A program made the position numbers and the translations under genes. Below the pieces are notes generated by a model that was given only the letters and a program-made list of their open reading frames with translations, made no database searches and had not been told where the DNA came from. This document shows positions 1-11,299 of a stretch of 64,000 bases of DNA, one piece after another (position 1 is the stretch's first letter; every line of letters begins with the position of its first letter). The stretch lies in contig NW_014577084.1 of assembly GCF_000485595.1 (NCBI RefSeq), positions 431,149 to 495,148 of the forward strand, in the 5' to 3' direction. This stretch comes from Priapulus caudatus (lineage: Eukaryota; Priapulida; Priapulimorpha; Priapulimorphida; Priapulidae).

Positions 1-937
1 GCGCACATCAGGAATTGTCACATAATATGCGCACAGGTTTCTCTTCACAGATAGTTTCGCGTGTAGGTGAGCGTCACCGGAACTACAGGTCTATGATGGT
101 AACTGCATGCCCTATTATTATGTACTGAAACGAATTGGTTTACAGCTAGGTGCTATTAGTAGCTAGTTTTTGCCCTAGACCTTGCAGATAGATCCCTTCT
201 TTGAATGCCACTGGGTTATAGTGCTGAGACAACATAGACACAACGTGGACGAGGACTGAAAGTACTGGGAAGACAATTAATTACATTGAGGGAGCAGAGG
301 AGATCTCCAATGAGCCGTGGCCGAAAACTAGTTGCCGCAGGGAGACACCGCGCGCTCGATACTGGTTTGTGAGAAACAATGTATTCTATATAACCTTTCT
401 TCGCCAATGGAAATGAATCCGTTATTATGCGCAAAAGAGGAATTCGTTTTCACCGGCAATAAAATGTGCATGTCGCGGAAATATGGCACGCAGGTAGCGC
501 GCTAGCGCCACGCGGTCTGTAACCATAGATACCAGGCCGCCACCTGTCATCAGCTGTTCCATAATCATTGCATAGATTCCGTGTTGTGAATTTCGTTCTC
601 ATATACATTTGAGTTCTATTTTATACTATTCACTGTTGTACGAACAAGTCAGCACTGTTGTCTCTTTGTTATTAAGTTACCTTGAACTAGTTCAAGTCAC
701 ATGTGCGTGAATTTAGTCGGTACTACAACGGTAGGTTATAAATCATAAAACTTGTTGTAATCTTTGGCCTAGGCCTACAATGTAGGTTACTTGTACGGCG
801 GTAGCGGGTATAGGGACTATAAATGTAATACAGTATACGTCTATAGACTATAGCCTATATATACTATAGGGTGTAGCATAGTTAAACAAAATTTTATGTG
901 TTTGTATATATAATATATCTCTGTGGGTGTAGGTATA
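1..937. other. No gene recognised; short CpG-rich patch
   Basis: I see no convincing coding exon here. Bases about 430-560 are richer in CG and GCGC motifs than the surroundings and could be a promoter remnant, but nothing confirms it. The rest is AT-rich unique-looking sequence. Confidence 0.4.
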
Positions 938-1130
938 CTAATACTATTGCTCAGAGGGTATACCCGTCCCCCAGGGTACTGCCTGGGTACGGTCCGGTAT
1001 GCCGGAACGTACCCTGGTCACTATTTGATATGGTTAGGGTTAGGATTAGGGTTAGGGTTTGCGTTAGGGAGTAGGCGTAGGCGACTCCCTAGACTCGTTA
1101 GTGGAGTAGGCGAGGTACGGGGCCCCTGTC
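938..1130 (+). mobile_element. Family A MITE copy with TTAGGG core (incomplete)
   Basis: The stretch carries the same blocks as the better-preserved copy at 25574-25800: CCCCCAGGGTACTGCC, a palindromic GGTCCGGTATGCCGGAACG, the phrase CACTATTTGATATGG, a short TTAGGG-like array and then a GTAGGCGTAGGCGACTCCC block. The right terminal repeat is missing or unrecognisable. Non-autonomous, with no coding capacity. Confidence 0.7.
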
Positions 1131-1451
1131 TGCTTCATTCCATCAATGCAGGCACTGTCATTGGTCTTATTCGAGTGCGTTTCCCCTGAAGCAAACTCCC
1201 ATGTGACCTTGGAATCCTGGCATTGGTTGCGAGTTTCCTTTACGGTTGTCTTCTTTCCTTCTGAAAGGCCAACACATTTTTTCATTGATCTATCTAACTC
1301 TACAAATGTGAAGAGTATACGCATTTCATCCTTCTGCAATACTTTAGCATTTGTGTAGCTTGCAAATATACATGGTGTCTTAGTTAATTGCGGGAACTTT
1401 CATCTCATTATAAAAAATTATATCAAGCCAGGAGTATGTGTGATAAGTGCA

Positions 1452-1523
1452 GCTCATAGGGTACATGTCCCCCAGGGTACTGCCGGAACGTACCCTGGTC
1501 ACTATTTGATATGGTTAGGGTTA
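1452..1523 (+). mobile_element. Family A MITE, left-end fragment
   Basis: It starts GCTCATAGGGTACATGTCCC and runs through the GGAACGTACCCTGG and CACTATTTGATATGG blocks, then stops at the TTAGGG core. A matching right end (ACCCTATGAGC) is at 3911-3999, so these may be two ends of one element split by later insertions, or two independent fragments. Confidence 0.6.
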
Positions 1524-1693
1524 TATCTGATCGGCGATGTGCAGCGTAGTCACTTCAAGTCGACATGAGTGTTGCTACGCTGCTAATCGGCGATAAAGTA
1601 GTCGCCGATAGTCAAATCGTAGGCCGACATAAGCGGGCCTTAGAGTGGGTTCGCGTGCATGTGGTAGTGTTGACATGTTGTGGTTTTATTATA

Positions 1694-2041
1694 GGCCGTG
1701 GCTATTCTTACGACCAGTCGTAACAATTATTTATGGACTATTCTTACGACATGCAACGCATAATAGTTAATAGTTCCGGTAACGCATGCGCAGTTACAAA
1801 TTGTTGGACTTGTATATCTGCCGTATACTTTCCGTATATCAAGGAATGATGCAAAAATCCTAACCCCTAACCCAACCCGAACCCTAACACTAACTATAAA
1901 CCGACTCGGCTATCTTATATATACTATCTATGGTATCCCTAACACTATGGTGTATAGATAGCCACTGTCGTCACACTGAGACATGTCGTAAGAATAGTCC
2001 ATAAATAATTGTTACGACTGGTCGTAAGAATAGCCACGGCG
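1694..2041. mobile_element. Foldback element with ~57-bp inverted arms
   Basis: The left arm (about 1694-1752, containing CTATTCTTACGACCAGTCG) is the near-perfect reverse complement of the right arm (about 1981-2041). The ~230-bp interior contains CCCTAACCC-type telomere-like repeats near 1861-1890. No ORF of note. Confidence 0.8.
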
Positions 2042-2054
2042 TTTATGGCACGCT

Positions 2055-2234
2055 GTGGCTATATGCCCGGCAGCCGGGCACGGTCTTCGACTTCCTAAAT
2101 GCCCGGCAGTCCCTAACCCTAACCCTTGTTTACTTGAGATAACACTGAAAATTAAAAAATGCCGGGCATTTGGGAAATTGAAGACCGTGCCCGGCAGCCG
2201 TCAGATATATGCCGGCTGCCGGGAATATAGCCAC
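2055..2234. mobile_element. 180-bp MITE with CCCGGCAGCC inverted ends
   Basis: It starts GTGGCTATATGCCCGGCAG and ends with the reverse complement ATATAGCCAC. Inner arms share GGGCACGGTCTTC against GAAGACCGTGCCC and AATGCCCGGCA against TGCCGGGCATT. A CCCTAACCCTAACCC tract (about 2111-2127) lies in the core. Confidence 0.8.
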
Positions 2235-2253
2235 TCTGTTTATTATATCACTA

Positions 2254-2998
2254 TCAAGAGCGTATAAAGAAGGAGAGCGTACAACGGTGAAATGCTGAAA
2301 CCATGTTGCAGTATTAGTCGAATTAATAAACTTTCCCCATTTTATTTTGACGATCCAGTATTATTGATCAGCTGTCCTACCTTGTTAATATAAAACAAAC
2401 TGCATGTCCCTACGATGCCTCTACGCTGAGATAATAACCGGTGAAAATCTGGTATTTTCGCCGAAAACCGACTCCAGATCAGTCAGTACTGCGACTGTCT
2501 CTCGTTTTGTGCACTGTATGTTGCTTCCAGTTGCCGCTGTGTAGTGCTGACTCGATACGTTATTACTGCAGCGTTACTACATCCAGCGTAAGGGGCGGGT
2601 CATCACCATGGCGATAAATAACAAGACGTTTTTGTGGAGTAATGGCTGCGTCAATGACTGGAAATGCGAGAAAAGATAGTAGAAGGAAAATAAATTTCAT
2701 TGTCAATGAATGACGGAAACACGCGAGGTTTCCTGAAGATCTCGCCAGAATGAGAGACAGTTGCAGTACTGACTGATCTGGAGTCGGTTTTCGGTGAAAA
2801 TACCAGATTTTCACCGCTCATTATCTCAGCATAGGGACAAGCGGTTTGTTTTATATTAGCAAGGTCAAGGACAGCTGATCAATAATACTGCAAAGAATCG
2901 TCAAAATAAAACAGGGAAAGTTTATGAATTCGACTACTACTGCAACATGGTTTCAGCATTTCACCGTTGTACGCTCTCCTTCTTTATACGCTCTTGAT
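2254..2998. mobile_element. Foldback element, ~250-bp arms, TCAAGAGCG termini
   Basis: The left arm (2254 to about 2510) begins TCAAGAGCGTATAAAGAAGG. The right arm (about 2745-2998) is its reverse complement and ends CCTTCTTTATACGCTCTTGA. The arms are about 90% alike by eye. The ~230-bp loop encodes, on the minus strand at 2700-2563, a 45-codon ORF starting MKFIFLLLSFLAFPVIDA, which looks like a signal peptide. It may be chance or a captured host exon. Confidence 0.8.
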
Positions 2999-3210
2999 TA
3001 TATTCATATGTTTTTGATTGTACAAATTTTCATCACTTATACTATAGTTATACTTATAGGAAAGTTAACTAGTAAAATTTATAACAGATGGTATATTATG
3101 TATTTTCAGGATTTCGGTGGTTGTACTGTTTTTGGAACACACATTCGCTATGAAGCATCCAGCCAACGAATTACTACCATTTGGTTAGTGAGAAGAAGAG
3201 AGTTAATAAA

Positions 3211-3910
3211 GACAAAGGAGTTTGACACGTATTTGGTACTGATTTCACTACATTTTGTCGTACGAGTTCGATGCGAATAAAAATACAAATGTATACAAAC
3301 ATCAGCTTCTTTTGTTCACCTTATTCTATCTTCTGGTAGTATTACAAACCGCATAGCTTTCTTTGTTTTGACATAAATCGTACTTTTGCACGACATGGTT
3401 TTCACGTTATTTACCGTCGTGTGGCGAGGCCAAGCGGTAAATTCGCATACACAGCAAATGAAAGGAGGCGCGGCAGTGCTTTTAGGCCGTAGTCTAGCCG
3501 AGTGCAGAAAATGCGCTTAGAAATTAAGTTACGTTGCACCCATGCTAGGTTTAAAAATTAAAACTATTTTACATTGAAACTGTAGTTAGAATGCCTTGTT
3601 TTATTGTTGATTACCGCAGTTTTTTTAAATAAAAGCTGCGCTGGTAAAATATCTGAACTACTTCACCCGCGGAGGGATGATGTGTATGAGTCTTATAGCA
3701 AGTAAATAACGTGAAAACCATGTCGTGCAAAAGTACGATTTATGTCAAAACGAAGGAAGCTACGCAGTTTGTAATACTACCGAAAGATAGAATAAGGACC
3801 AGTGAACAAAAGAAGCTCATGTTTGTATACATTTGTATTTTTATTCACATTGAACTCGTACGACAAAATGTAGTGAAATCAGTACCAAATACGTGTCAAA
3901 CTCCTTTGTC
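3211..3910. mobile_element. Foldback element, ~205-bp arms, GACAAAGGAG termini
   Basis: The left arm 3211-3414 (GACAAAGGAGTTTGACACG onward) is repeated in reverse complement at 3700-3910, ending CTCCTTTGTC. The arms differ at about a dozen positions and by one small insertion near 3803. The 285-bp loop has no recognisable gene. The left flank reads AGTTAATAAA, the same phrase as in the palindrome at 11657. Confidence 0.8.
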
Positions 3911-3999
3911 TGATAGTTACCAGGGTACGTTTCGGTATACCGGACCGTACCCAGGGTACGTTCCGGCAGTACCCTGGGGGACATAGACCCTATGAGCGT
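3911..3999 (-). mobile_element. Family A MITE, right-end fragment
   Basis: It contains the inverted end blocks AGGGTACGTTCCGGCAGTAC and GGGGGACATAGACCCTATGAGC, matching the right end at about 25750-25800. It abuts the foldback element directly, which suggests insertion into or next to a family A copy. Confidence 0.65.
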
Positions 4000-4445
4000 A
4001 ATTGTTTAGTAGCGGATCGAAGATTCCAAAGAGGCGGGTGAAAAACAGGCGGGTGTATGGGGGGTCCTCCCCCAGAAAATTTTTAAAATGTAGATCGCAG
4101 GAGATGGTATTTGAGGCACTTTTGAGTACATGTACAGCCTACATTCTGACTACGACAATTTTCTTTTTTTTAACTTTTGAATCAACAGGGGGGGGCATGG
4201 CCCCCTTTGGCCCTCCTAACTACGCCACTGTTTCAGGTTATTTTTTATATCCTATCTTATGTATTTTCCTCATAAAAAGTAGGGTCTGTTCTCTTGCACG
4301 ACTTGTGTACGAATCCGCTGAAAGACTTTATACATACCTTGAACATACATAATAAATTAAAAAATGTTGCTGTTAGTAACAATTAAGTTAATGGTTGTCT
4401 AAATATGATATAATCCAATTATAATATTGAATTGAGATTTTACAG
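4000..4445. other. Upstream or intron sequence of the HMG gene; no exon recognised
   Basis: It contains a GGGGGG...CCCCC foldback near 4187-4212 and no supported exon. The last bases (TTTTACAG at 4438-4445) form the acceptor for the first recognisable HMG exon, so any 5' untranslated or earlier coding exon lies here or before the window. Confidence 0.4.
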
Positions 4446-4466
4446 GTGGGAACTCATTTAGTAGAT

Positions 4467-7400
4467 ATGCCGCTTGTAAGATCTTGCTATGATATGAATG
4501 GCACAAAGATCCCTCGACCTTCTAATGCATTTATGGTATTCTCCAATGAGCATAGAAAATTTTTAGCTGACAAGTTTCAAGGAGAAGGTTTGTTTGTTAC
4601 AATGTCAGAACATCTGTGTGTATTCCTGTTTGTCTGTCTCTCTGCATGACAGTCTGTCTGCCTGTCTATCTCAGTATCTGTCTATCTGTCCATCCGTCTA
4701 ATGGTCTCTGTTTCTCTTTCTCTGTTTCTGTTTCTGTTCTCTTTCTGTTTCTCTGGTCTCTCTTTCTCTCTCCGTCCCCTTCCCTCCTTTCCCCTCCCCC
4801 TCTCTCTCATCTCTTTCTGTCTCTGTCTGTCTCTCTCTATATAGGCTTATATATATTTATTTATTTATAAATATAAATATTATTTATTTATTTATATGTT
4901 TATTTATGTATTTATATGTAGCCCTGTATAAGTGGTGCCTTGTAATTGATAAATTATAGTAGTGGAATGTAAATATGTAAATTTTACTCCTTTTTTATCA
5001 ATCAATTTTATGTCACTGGACATTGTAGGGAACAACAGTATCAGCATAAGGCTGGGTGATATGTGGAAGTCACTTAATTCACCTGAAAAGGCCAAATACT
5101 TTGAAGAAGCCAGAAGGTTAGACTTGGAGCACAAGGCAATGTATCCAAGTGAGTTAAATCAATTTATGTCAAATTTTCAAGTTAACAATTTCACAGCAAT
5201 GTTGTAAATGTTGCTTTTAGCCTAATATTGTCTTGCATAGGCTTACTGATAATGTCTGTTATCTTTTGTGGTACAAAGATTACCAGTATTGCCCAAAGGA
5301 GAACCGAAAACGGAAAGAGAATTTCCTAGACATAACCAGAACATGCTGCCAGAGCAACCACGTGTCATTTGACTCAAAACCATGTGCTCGCATACCAAAG
5401 CCAAAAGCACGTAAACGCAGGAGTATGAAAAGCAATCAGCTGTATGCAGTATTACCATCCCAGATCCCAAATGAGTTAGTATATATATCTATCTATTCAT
5501 AAACTCAAATGAATTATTATTTGCAGTAATAATGAGTTTATTCTCCATCATTTTAGTAAGGTATAGGTGTGAGTAACATTGTGGTTTTGTAGCAACCAAT
5601 ATATATAAGTATTGTTATTCTATATTAAAGGCAATTGTAAATTATAACGAAGGATAATAAGTGTATGACATAAAGGTTTATTAGTGTATATAACGTGAAA
5701 AATGATTATGAATATTTTCTCATAGGCCTCCCATGTTAGTGGTATTTGACAGGAAGCAGCTAAGGCAAGAACAAATAGAGGCTTTGACTGGCAACTTCAG
5801 GTCAGATAATGCTACTCATGGAAATGCTGCCTCAACATGTTGTGTTACTGGTATAATAATTACAGCAAAAAGAGTATTCAAACTATATTTATTCTAATAA
5901 ATGTAGTGTTGTGGAATCCTTGAATATTTGTGAAATATTCCACATCAATCGATTATTGCTATTAAAATATTACCGTAGTATAAAATATTAACAGTAGTGT
6001 AAGTTTATTTTAATGATTTTATTTCATTTGATTTTATACAGGATGTTGCATATCAAATAATAAACCTAATATAAAGGACTTAACTTAATATTGATCACAA
6101 GTATGATAATATTTGGAGCATTTCAACTGTCACTTTATTTTATTAGAATAATGTTGTTTTTTTGCTTTAGATAGCCTGTGTGATGACATCCATGGCAGTT
6201 TACTTGATGGAGCAGCAACAGTAGTGGCATCAGATCACACAACGACTGCATTATCCGCTAATAGAGTTCCACGGGAACTCTGCTGTGTAGGTGACCAATA
6301 GTAATACATAACTAATTATAATATTCTCGTTCTCCCCTCTCTCTCTCCAGTGCTCTACACAGTCGGTTGCCCGGTTGCCAATGGCGACCAAAACTTCTGC
6401 TGGGCGATTAAAAAATACCAAAAACAAAATTGGGCGAGTACAATTTCTGTTTGGCGTTAACACAGCGCAAAACAAGTGCTCAGATTTCGATTTATCGCAA
6501 CACTCGGCGGACACGGCTTTCCTATGTAAAGGGAGATAATGCGGGTCAGGGAAGTTAGCTCCCAGTTCCCAGTTCCTTATTCGAATAAGGAACTATAGTA
6601 ACTAGGCAATTTTAATAAAGAAGGGGCAATAATGTATTATTTGATATCAAAACTATAGTAGAAAAGGAAATTGTTCTGAGGTACATAGGGAAAAAAGTGA
6701 CACATAGTTTACTCGTGACCAACTTTTTTTTCCTGTATTTCACACATGTGGTAGGACTTTCACTTGTGTACTTATTCTATTGTAGAAAAGCAATGCAAAG
6801 GCATGTGAATTTACAAGCTACAGAGAGCTAGTACATTGTGCTGAATCTGGCGTTGCCTACAGAAGGTATAGATGTGTATTTACTAGGTCATATTTAGGCT
6901 GCTATATGAACATTTCACATTTTTCTGGTCTACATATTCACTAACCTAGTTGTATAATCAAATATCTTTATGACATGGAATTCTCATAATATATTGACAG
7001 AGCCACTGTACCCAGTCAAAGTTATAGAAAAACTAAGCATTTATGTAATAGGTAGCAAGGGTGTACATTATGATGGATTTGAAGTTTCTCAGATTTTAGA
7101 GTAACCTATTGCTTATGAATTTCTCTTAATCATGCACATCTCCAATTTCTGTTCTAATTATGATTTTTTCACCTTTTTTTCAGTTGTCGAAAATCAGCAT
7201 GGGAAGAGGAAAAGCATTTCTGGATTTTTCAAGCATGCACATTCACTGTAGGCATTGTCGCAATTATTGTAACCATGCTAAGACAGCATAAAATGCACCA
7301 ACAGACATTGCAGCGCATACAGAAGCAAATTGGAGAGTCTCTTATGTGATGATGGATACTGAATGAAGGCTGCATACTTTTACCATCACCTGATCTGTAC

Positions 7401-9564
7401 CGTATAATACTGAATAAACATGTTGTTACTAGATCTAGGGCAGCTGAATCAGTATATTAGTATGGGAAATTTCACCCCATGTAAAGATTATTGAATTAAT
7501 GAACATAATCCCTAACATAAACCCTAACCCTCCGGCTTCTTTTATTTCATTCAGTATATGATTAGGTTGACAATTTTAGCAAGGAAATTTGTGCTCTCAT
7601 ACACCTGAAATATCTGTTATCTATCTGCATGAGTGCATGCAGTAGGCCTATATTGTCTCTAGACATATTAACTTTTGTACCATATGTGCATGTGTTATGT
7701 ATGATATGTATGGTTCTAGGACAAATACCCCCCCGGACAATTACTCCCCATGCCATTTTATATATATATATCACAGTGAATTAAATTAAAATTTTCTATC
7801 TTTTAGGGTAGCATTCGATTGCAAGATTCCCATGGCTGTGAAATTGCAGTGGAAGAATTGCCAGCTGATCATGACCATACTCGTCACAGTCACGGTCAGG
7901 CTTGGCCATGTCAGACTGGACATTCTTTGTCATCAGATAGTGGTTACAACGACTCTCTTCCCAATATCTGTAAGATTGCATGCTGTTTTCCATCTAGCAC
8001 AGAGTATCTATAATCTGGCTAAATTCACTATTGTTATAAATTGTTGTTTGTATTTCACCATTTTCATTTGGATTAAATCAAGTAAATAACAAGTTTTTAA
8101 AGCCTAGAAATATTAAATTATTTGTTTACAAACCACCAAGTGTTATATTGTAGTTCTCTTATACTATATAGTGTCAGTTTTATGTATTTTTAGATACATT
8201 TTCTCATGCATTGTGTGAGAATTCCCAGCAGGGTAGCCCCTGCCAACACATTGACAAACAACGCATTAGTAGAAAAGATTGTCTCATATTGGAGCACAGC
8301 TACAACCATAAGGAAAGAGTACAGGTATGGCATGGATGTGGGTAATGTAATTGTATGTAACCATACTGATATAACTCTAACGTTTATTACAACAATCTTT
8401 TCTACACTAGGTGGCATTTAATAACTAATGGGTTTATATATTTCCTCATTATTTGGCAAGAGACTCCTTACTTAACAACAACTCCATGCGATAATTTATG
8501 TGTTCGTATGAGATCATCACAGACCCGTTTGTTTATAACAATCAGCAAGGTCAAAGAAACTTATTAGACATAGGATATGAGGTGGTGAAGGTAAAGTAAG
8601 TATTTTTTGGCCTTCATGGAATCTGAGATAGTTTGCATGTATATTAGTACGTTTTTTGCTTTTCTAGGAAAGTCAAGTTTTACATATTCCCGAGGAGAAG
8701 CCGGTTTATGCGACTACGCAACAACAGGGGATTCATTCACATGATCAAAGTCGCTTCTATTATCATGATGCTGGTTATGAATTTTCAAACCACTGCCAGA
8801 GGGAGTTGTTGGATGCATCCTGGTGCCACAAAGAAATGCAAGAGGGGTGCGTTAGCTCACTGCAACAGATAGGCTTTGATGGGGACTCACATGTCCACAA
8901 GCCTCATGTAAGTGACATGTTATCAGGATCAGATTGTGCATACCCATCAACGTTTGATTGGCACTCTGCTAAGATATGTGGTGCTGGTGGTGATAACAAT
9001 GACCATTCACATTTTCCATGGGACAGACACGTGGTCACACATTTGAATGGCACTGCACTATCTGACCTTGTTGCTCATGATCTCCCCCCTATGGAAGCTG
9101 CCAATCAGCCTGTTCATATCACGGAACAGAAGAAAAGTAAAGATGTTGTTAGCCTCAGAAGAACTGTAGAAGGCGAGAACGCCCAAATGAAACGTAGCTG
9201 GAATCTGGGCTACGCGTCTGCTGGCAAAGATGGAGCATTTGCTTTCAGAGAACATAATACCATGGGTGGTTGTCAGTTTCCGGAAAGCGATGGCAGTAGT
9301 AGCTGTGGAGATCGGGTTTCAGCTTTCCCTGTAAATTCTGTGGGCTTTTCATCCAATGGAAATGTGGCAGCTACTGCTACCTTCACTGCCAATGACACAC
9401 CCCTCAGCCTTGAAAACTGCCACCTGGATAATGCTGAACACACTGAAAAAGTCATGCAAGGCTCAGAGCAAGCAGTGAGTGCCAGATGTGATCTCGCAAC
9501 TAATATACTGTCTACCGCAATTGCAGCAACATTCCCTGAAGGAGTGCCATTCGGTGGTGTCTGA
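4467..9564 (+). CDS. SOX/MATA-like HMG-box protein, 10-exon model (670 aa)
   Basis: Exons by eye: 4446-4587 (first Met 4467), 5029-5148, 5279-5474, 5726-5850, 6171-6286, 6786-6865, 7184-7247, 7807-7969, 8194-8324, 8668-9564. All junctions are GT-AG and stay in frame. The first three exons encode one HMG box: RPSNAFMVFSNEHRKFL, then ISIRLGDMWKSLNSPEKAKYF, then YPNYQYCPKENRKRKE, matching the RPMNAFMVW...RLG..W..L...EK..F and Pro-x-Tyr-x-Tyr-x-Pro layout of sequence-specific (SOX/MATA) boxes. The family bends DNA in the nucleus. A basic patch (KPKARKRR) follows. The rest, including the large last exon rich in His, Ser and Asn, has no domain I know. ATTAAA lies at 9777. Exons 7807 onward could be a separate gene, because 7184-7349 also works as a terminal exon. 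Confidence 0.7.
4610..4845. repeat. CTGT/CTCT-rich low-complexity tract in the first HMG intron
   Basis: Pyrimidine-rich sequence built from TCTGTCTG, TCTGTTTCTG and CTCTCT runs. ORFs through it are Ser/Leu/Val repeats and not genes. AT-rich TTTATTTATTTA follows to about 4915. Confidence 0.85.
7184..7349 (+). CDS. Alternative last exon of the HMG gene: hydrophobic tail
   Basis: Spliced from 6865 in phase, this exon reads SCRKSAWEEEKHFWIFQ, then a run of about 19 uncharged, mostly hydrophobic residues (ACTFTVGIVAIIVTML), then basic RQHKMHQQ and a short amphipathic end (IQKQIGESLM), then TGA. AATAAA follows at 7413-7418, 64 bases after the stop. The 307-residue short form would carry the HMG box plus a C-terminal membrane-anchor-like segment. 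An internal donor (GTAGGC at 7248) is in phase 0 and joins 7807 in frame, so use of that donor would bypass the anchor and give the long form. Reading and phase are seen; membrane insertion is inferred. Confidence 0.55.
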
Positions 9565-9776
9565 AATTTTTGTCTTGTAATATAGCCACATGTAAGGAAG
9601 TAGCGGGGAAAAAGTTGCAGTTGGATTCTTAGGTGTTACAGACTTTATATGCAAAAAACATTCTGCCAGTGATAGATTGGTTAAGAAAGTCATAAATCTT
9701 ACCGAGATATTGATTGCAACGTTATATGAAATTATTAATTATTTGGTACTACTGTTAAAAGGAATGACATTTGTTT

Positions 9777-10190
9777 ATTAAAGTTGTTATTACAGTAGAA
9801 ACAAACTTTACTTTTTATTAATTAAATTAATTTTAATTTAAAAATTTATTGAAGTTTATACACATTGTTTTTGAGTTGACACTAGCTTACATTTTATTTC
9901 TTAATATAATATTTGTGTAGATTTGATTATTTGTGTATTAAAGTTGTTATTACAGTGGAGACAAACATTATTTTTTGTTAATTAAATTAATTTTAATTTA
10001 AACATTTATTGAAGTTTATACACATTGTTTTTTGAGTTGACACTAGCTTACACTTTATTTCTTAATATATATAATATTTGTGTAGATTTGATTATTTGTG
10101 TATTAAAGTTGTTATTACAGTGGAAACAAACATTATTTTTTGTTAATTAAATTAATTTTCATATATAAATTTTTTGAAGTTTATACACAT
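9777..10190. repeat. ~163-bp tandem repeat, 2.5 copies, resuming at 11228
   Basis: The phrase ATTAAAGTTGTTATTACAGT recurs at about 9777, 9938 and 10103, giving a 161-165-bp period. The units also share AATTAAATTAATTTTAATTT and GAAGTTTATACACATTG. The third unit breaks at 10190 and its remaining part (TAGCTTACACTTTATTTC...) continues at about 11230, so the element at 10193-11227 inserted into the array. The first ATTAAA may serve as the poly(A) signal of the HMG gene. Confidence 0.85.
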
Positions 10191-10192
10191 TA

Positions 10193-11227
10193 GCCTCGTC
10201 TACACGACGAACTTTAACTCGAGTTAAGCTAACTCGAGTTAGCGATTATGTAGCGTCTACACGACAACACCCGATAGCGATTATTACCGATTTATTATGC
10301 ATGCGTGCGTGCGTGTGTATGTAAACGTGCGTGCATGCGTGCGTGCGTGTGTATGTAAACGTGCGTGTGTGCGTGCGTGCGTGTGTACGTACACGCGCGT
10401 TCGTGCATGCGTGCGTGCGTGTGCACGTACACGTGCGTGCATGCGTGAGTGCGTGTGCACGTACACGTGCGTGCGTGCGTGCGTACCTACACGTGCGTGC
10501 ATGCGTGCGTGTACACGTACACGTGCGTGCATGCGTGCGTGTACACGTACACGTGCGTGCATGCAGGGTCATGCGTGGTACACGTAACCGTGCCGTGCGT
10601 GCGTCCGTGTGTGTGCATCGTCGTGGTCCGTGTGTGTGGCACGTACGACCGTGCTGTGCGGCGTTGTGCGGCGGCGCGTGTGCGAGTGCTACACGTTCGT
10701 GCGCTGCGCTGCGCGCTGCTGTGCACGGTACACAGTTGTGCGATGGTTGCGTACGTTGCTTCAGCTGCGATGCGTGCTGCATGCAGATGCACGTAGACGT
10801 GCGTGCCGTGCGGTGCGTTGCACGTACACGTGCGTGCATGAGTGTGTGCGTGTGCAAGTAACGCTGCTCGCGTGATGCTGTGCACGTAAGCGTGCCGTGC
10901 GTGCGTGCATGCCGTGGCACGCTACATGTGCGTGGCGTGCGGTGTGCACGTCACGTCCGTTGCATGAGTGTGTGCGGCGTGTGGAAGTACGCGTGTCGTG
11001 CGTGCGGTGCTACGTACATCCGTACTAGTGCTGCCGCCTATCGTGGAGTGTAAGTTAACTCGAGTTAGCTCTACACGGGCCTTATTAATAACTCGAGTTA
11101 AGTACTCGAGTTAGCTTAACCTCCGATTCGGACTGGCGAGGTTAGCTAACTTCGAGTTAACGTAACTCGAGTTAAGGCCCCGTGTAGACGCTTAACTCGA
11201 GTTAAGGTTCGTCGTGTAGACGTAGCT
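10193..11227. mobile_element. 1-kb TIR element with CGTCTACACGACG ends and GTGC-rich core
   Basis: The left end GCCTCGTCTACACGACGAAC is mirrored at the right end by GTTCGTCGTGTAGACG. Subterminal CTTAACTCGAGTTAAG palindromes repeat many times on both sides. A nested pair (CTCTACACGGGCC near 11072 and GGCCCCGTGTAGACG near 11177) suggests a second copy inside. The insertion interrupts the tandem repeat with loss of about 16 bp of host sequence. The core has no protein gene; long ORFs in it only reflect the repeat. Confidence 0.8.
10298..10860. repeat. CGTG/CATG-type tetranucleotide-rich tract
   Basis: Dense GTGCGTGC, GTACACGTACACG and GCATGCGTGCGTG repeats, regular to about 10565 and degraded after that. 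All six frames stay open as Arg/His/Thr/Ala/Val/Cys repeats, the signature of a non-coding simple repeat. Confidence 0.9.
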
Positions 11228-11299
11228 CTAATAGCTTACACTTTATTTCTTAATATAATATTTGTGTAGATTTGATTAAATAAACTAATAAATTGTTGC

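Noticed and set aside
1030-1066. TTAGGG repeats as a chromosome end
   Set aside because: Short, imperfect, and embedded within MITEs at many separate places in the window with genes on either side; interstitial, not telomeric.
6251-6514. 87-codon minus-strand ORF and a possible extra exon at 6351-6540 in the HMG intron
   Set aside because: No domain; phase of the neighbouring exons already joins without it. The acceptor-like CTCTCTCCAG at 6350 alone is not enough.
9777-10190. Tandem arrays considered as CRISPR
   Set aside because: Eukaryotic context, units of ~163 bp repeated in full without variable spacers, no cas genes. The same applies to 16361-16690, 29868-30290 and 56960-57095.
10246-10949. 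Overlapping long ORFs on both strands (up to 224 codons)
   Set aside because: They are translations of GTGC/ACGT tetranucleotide repeats, open in all frames, with no domain or codon signal.
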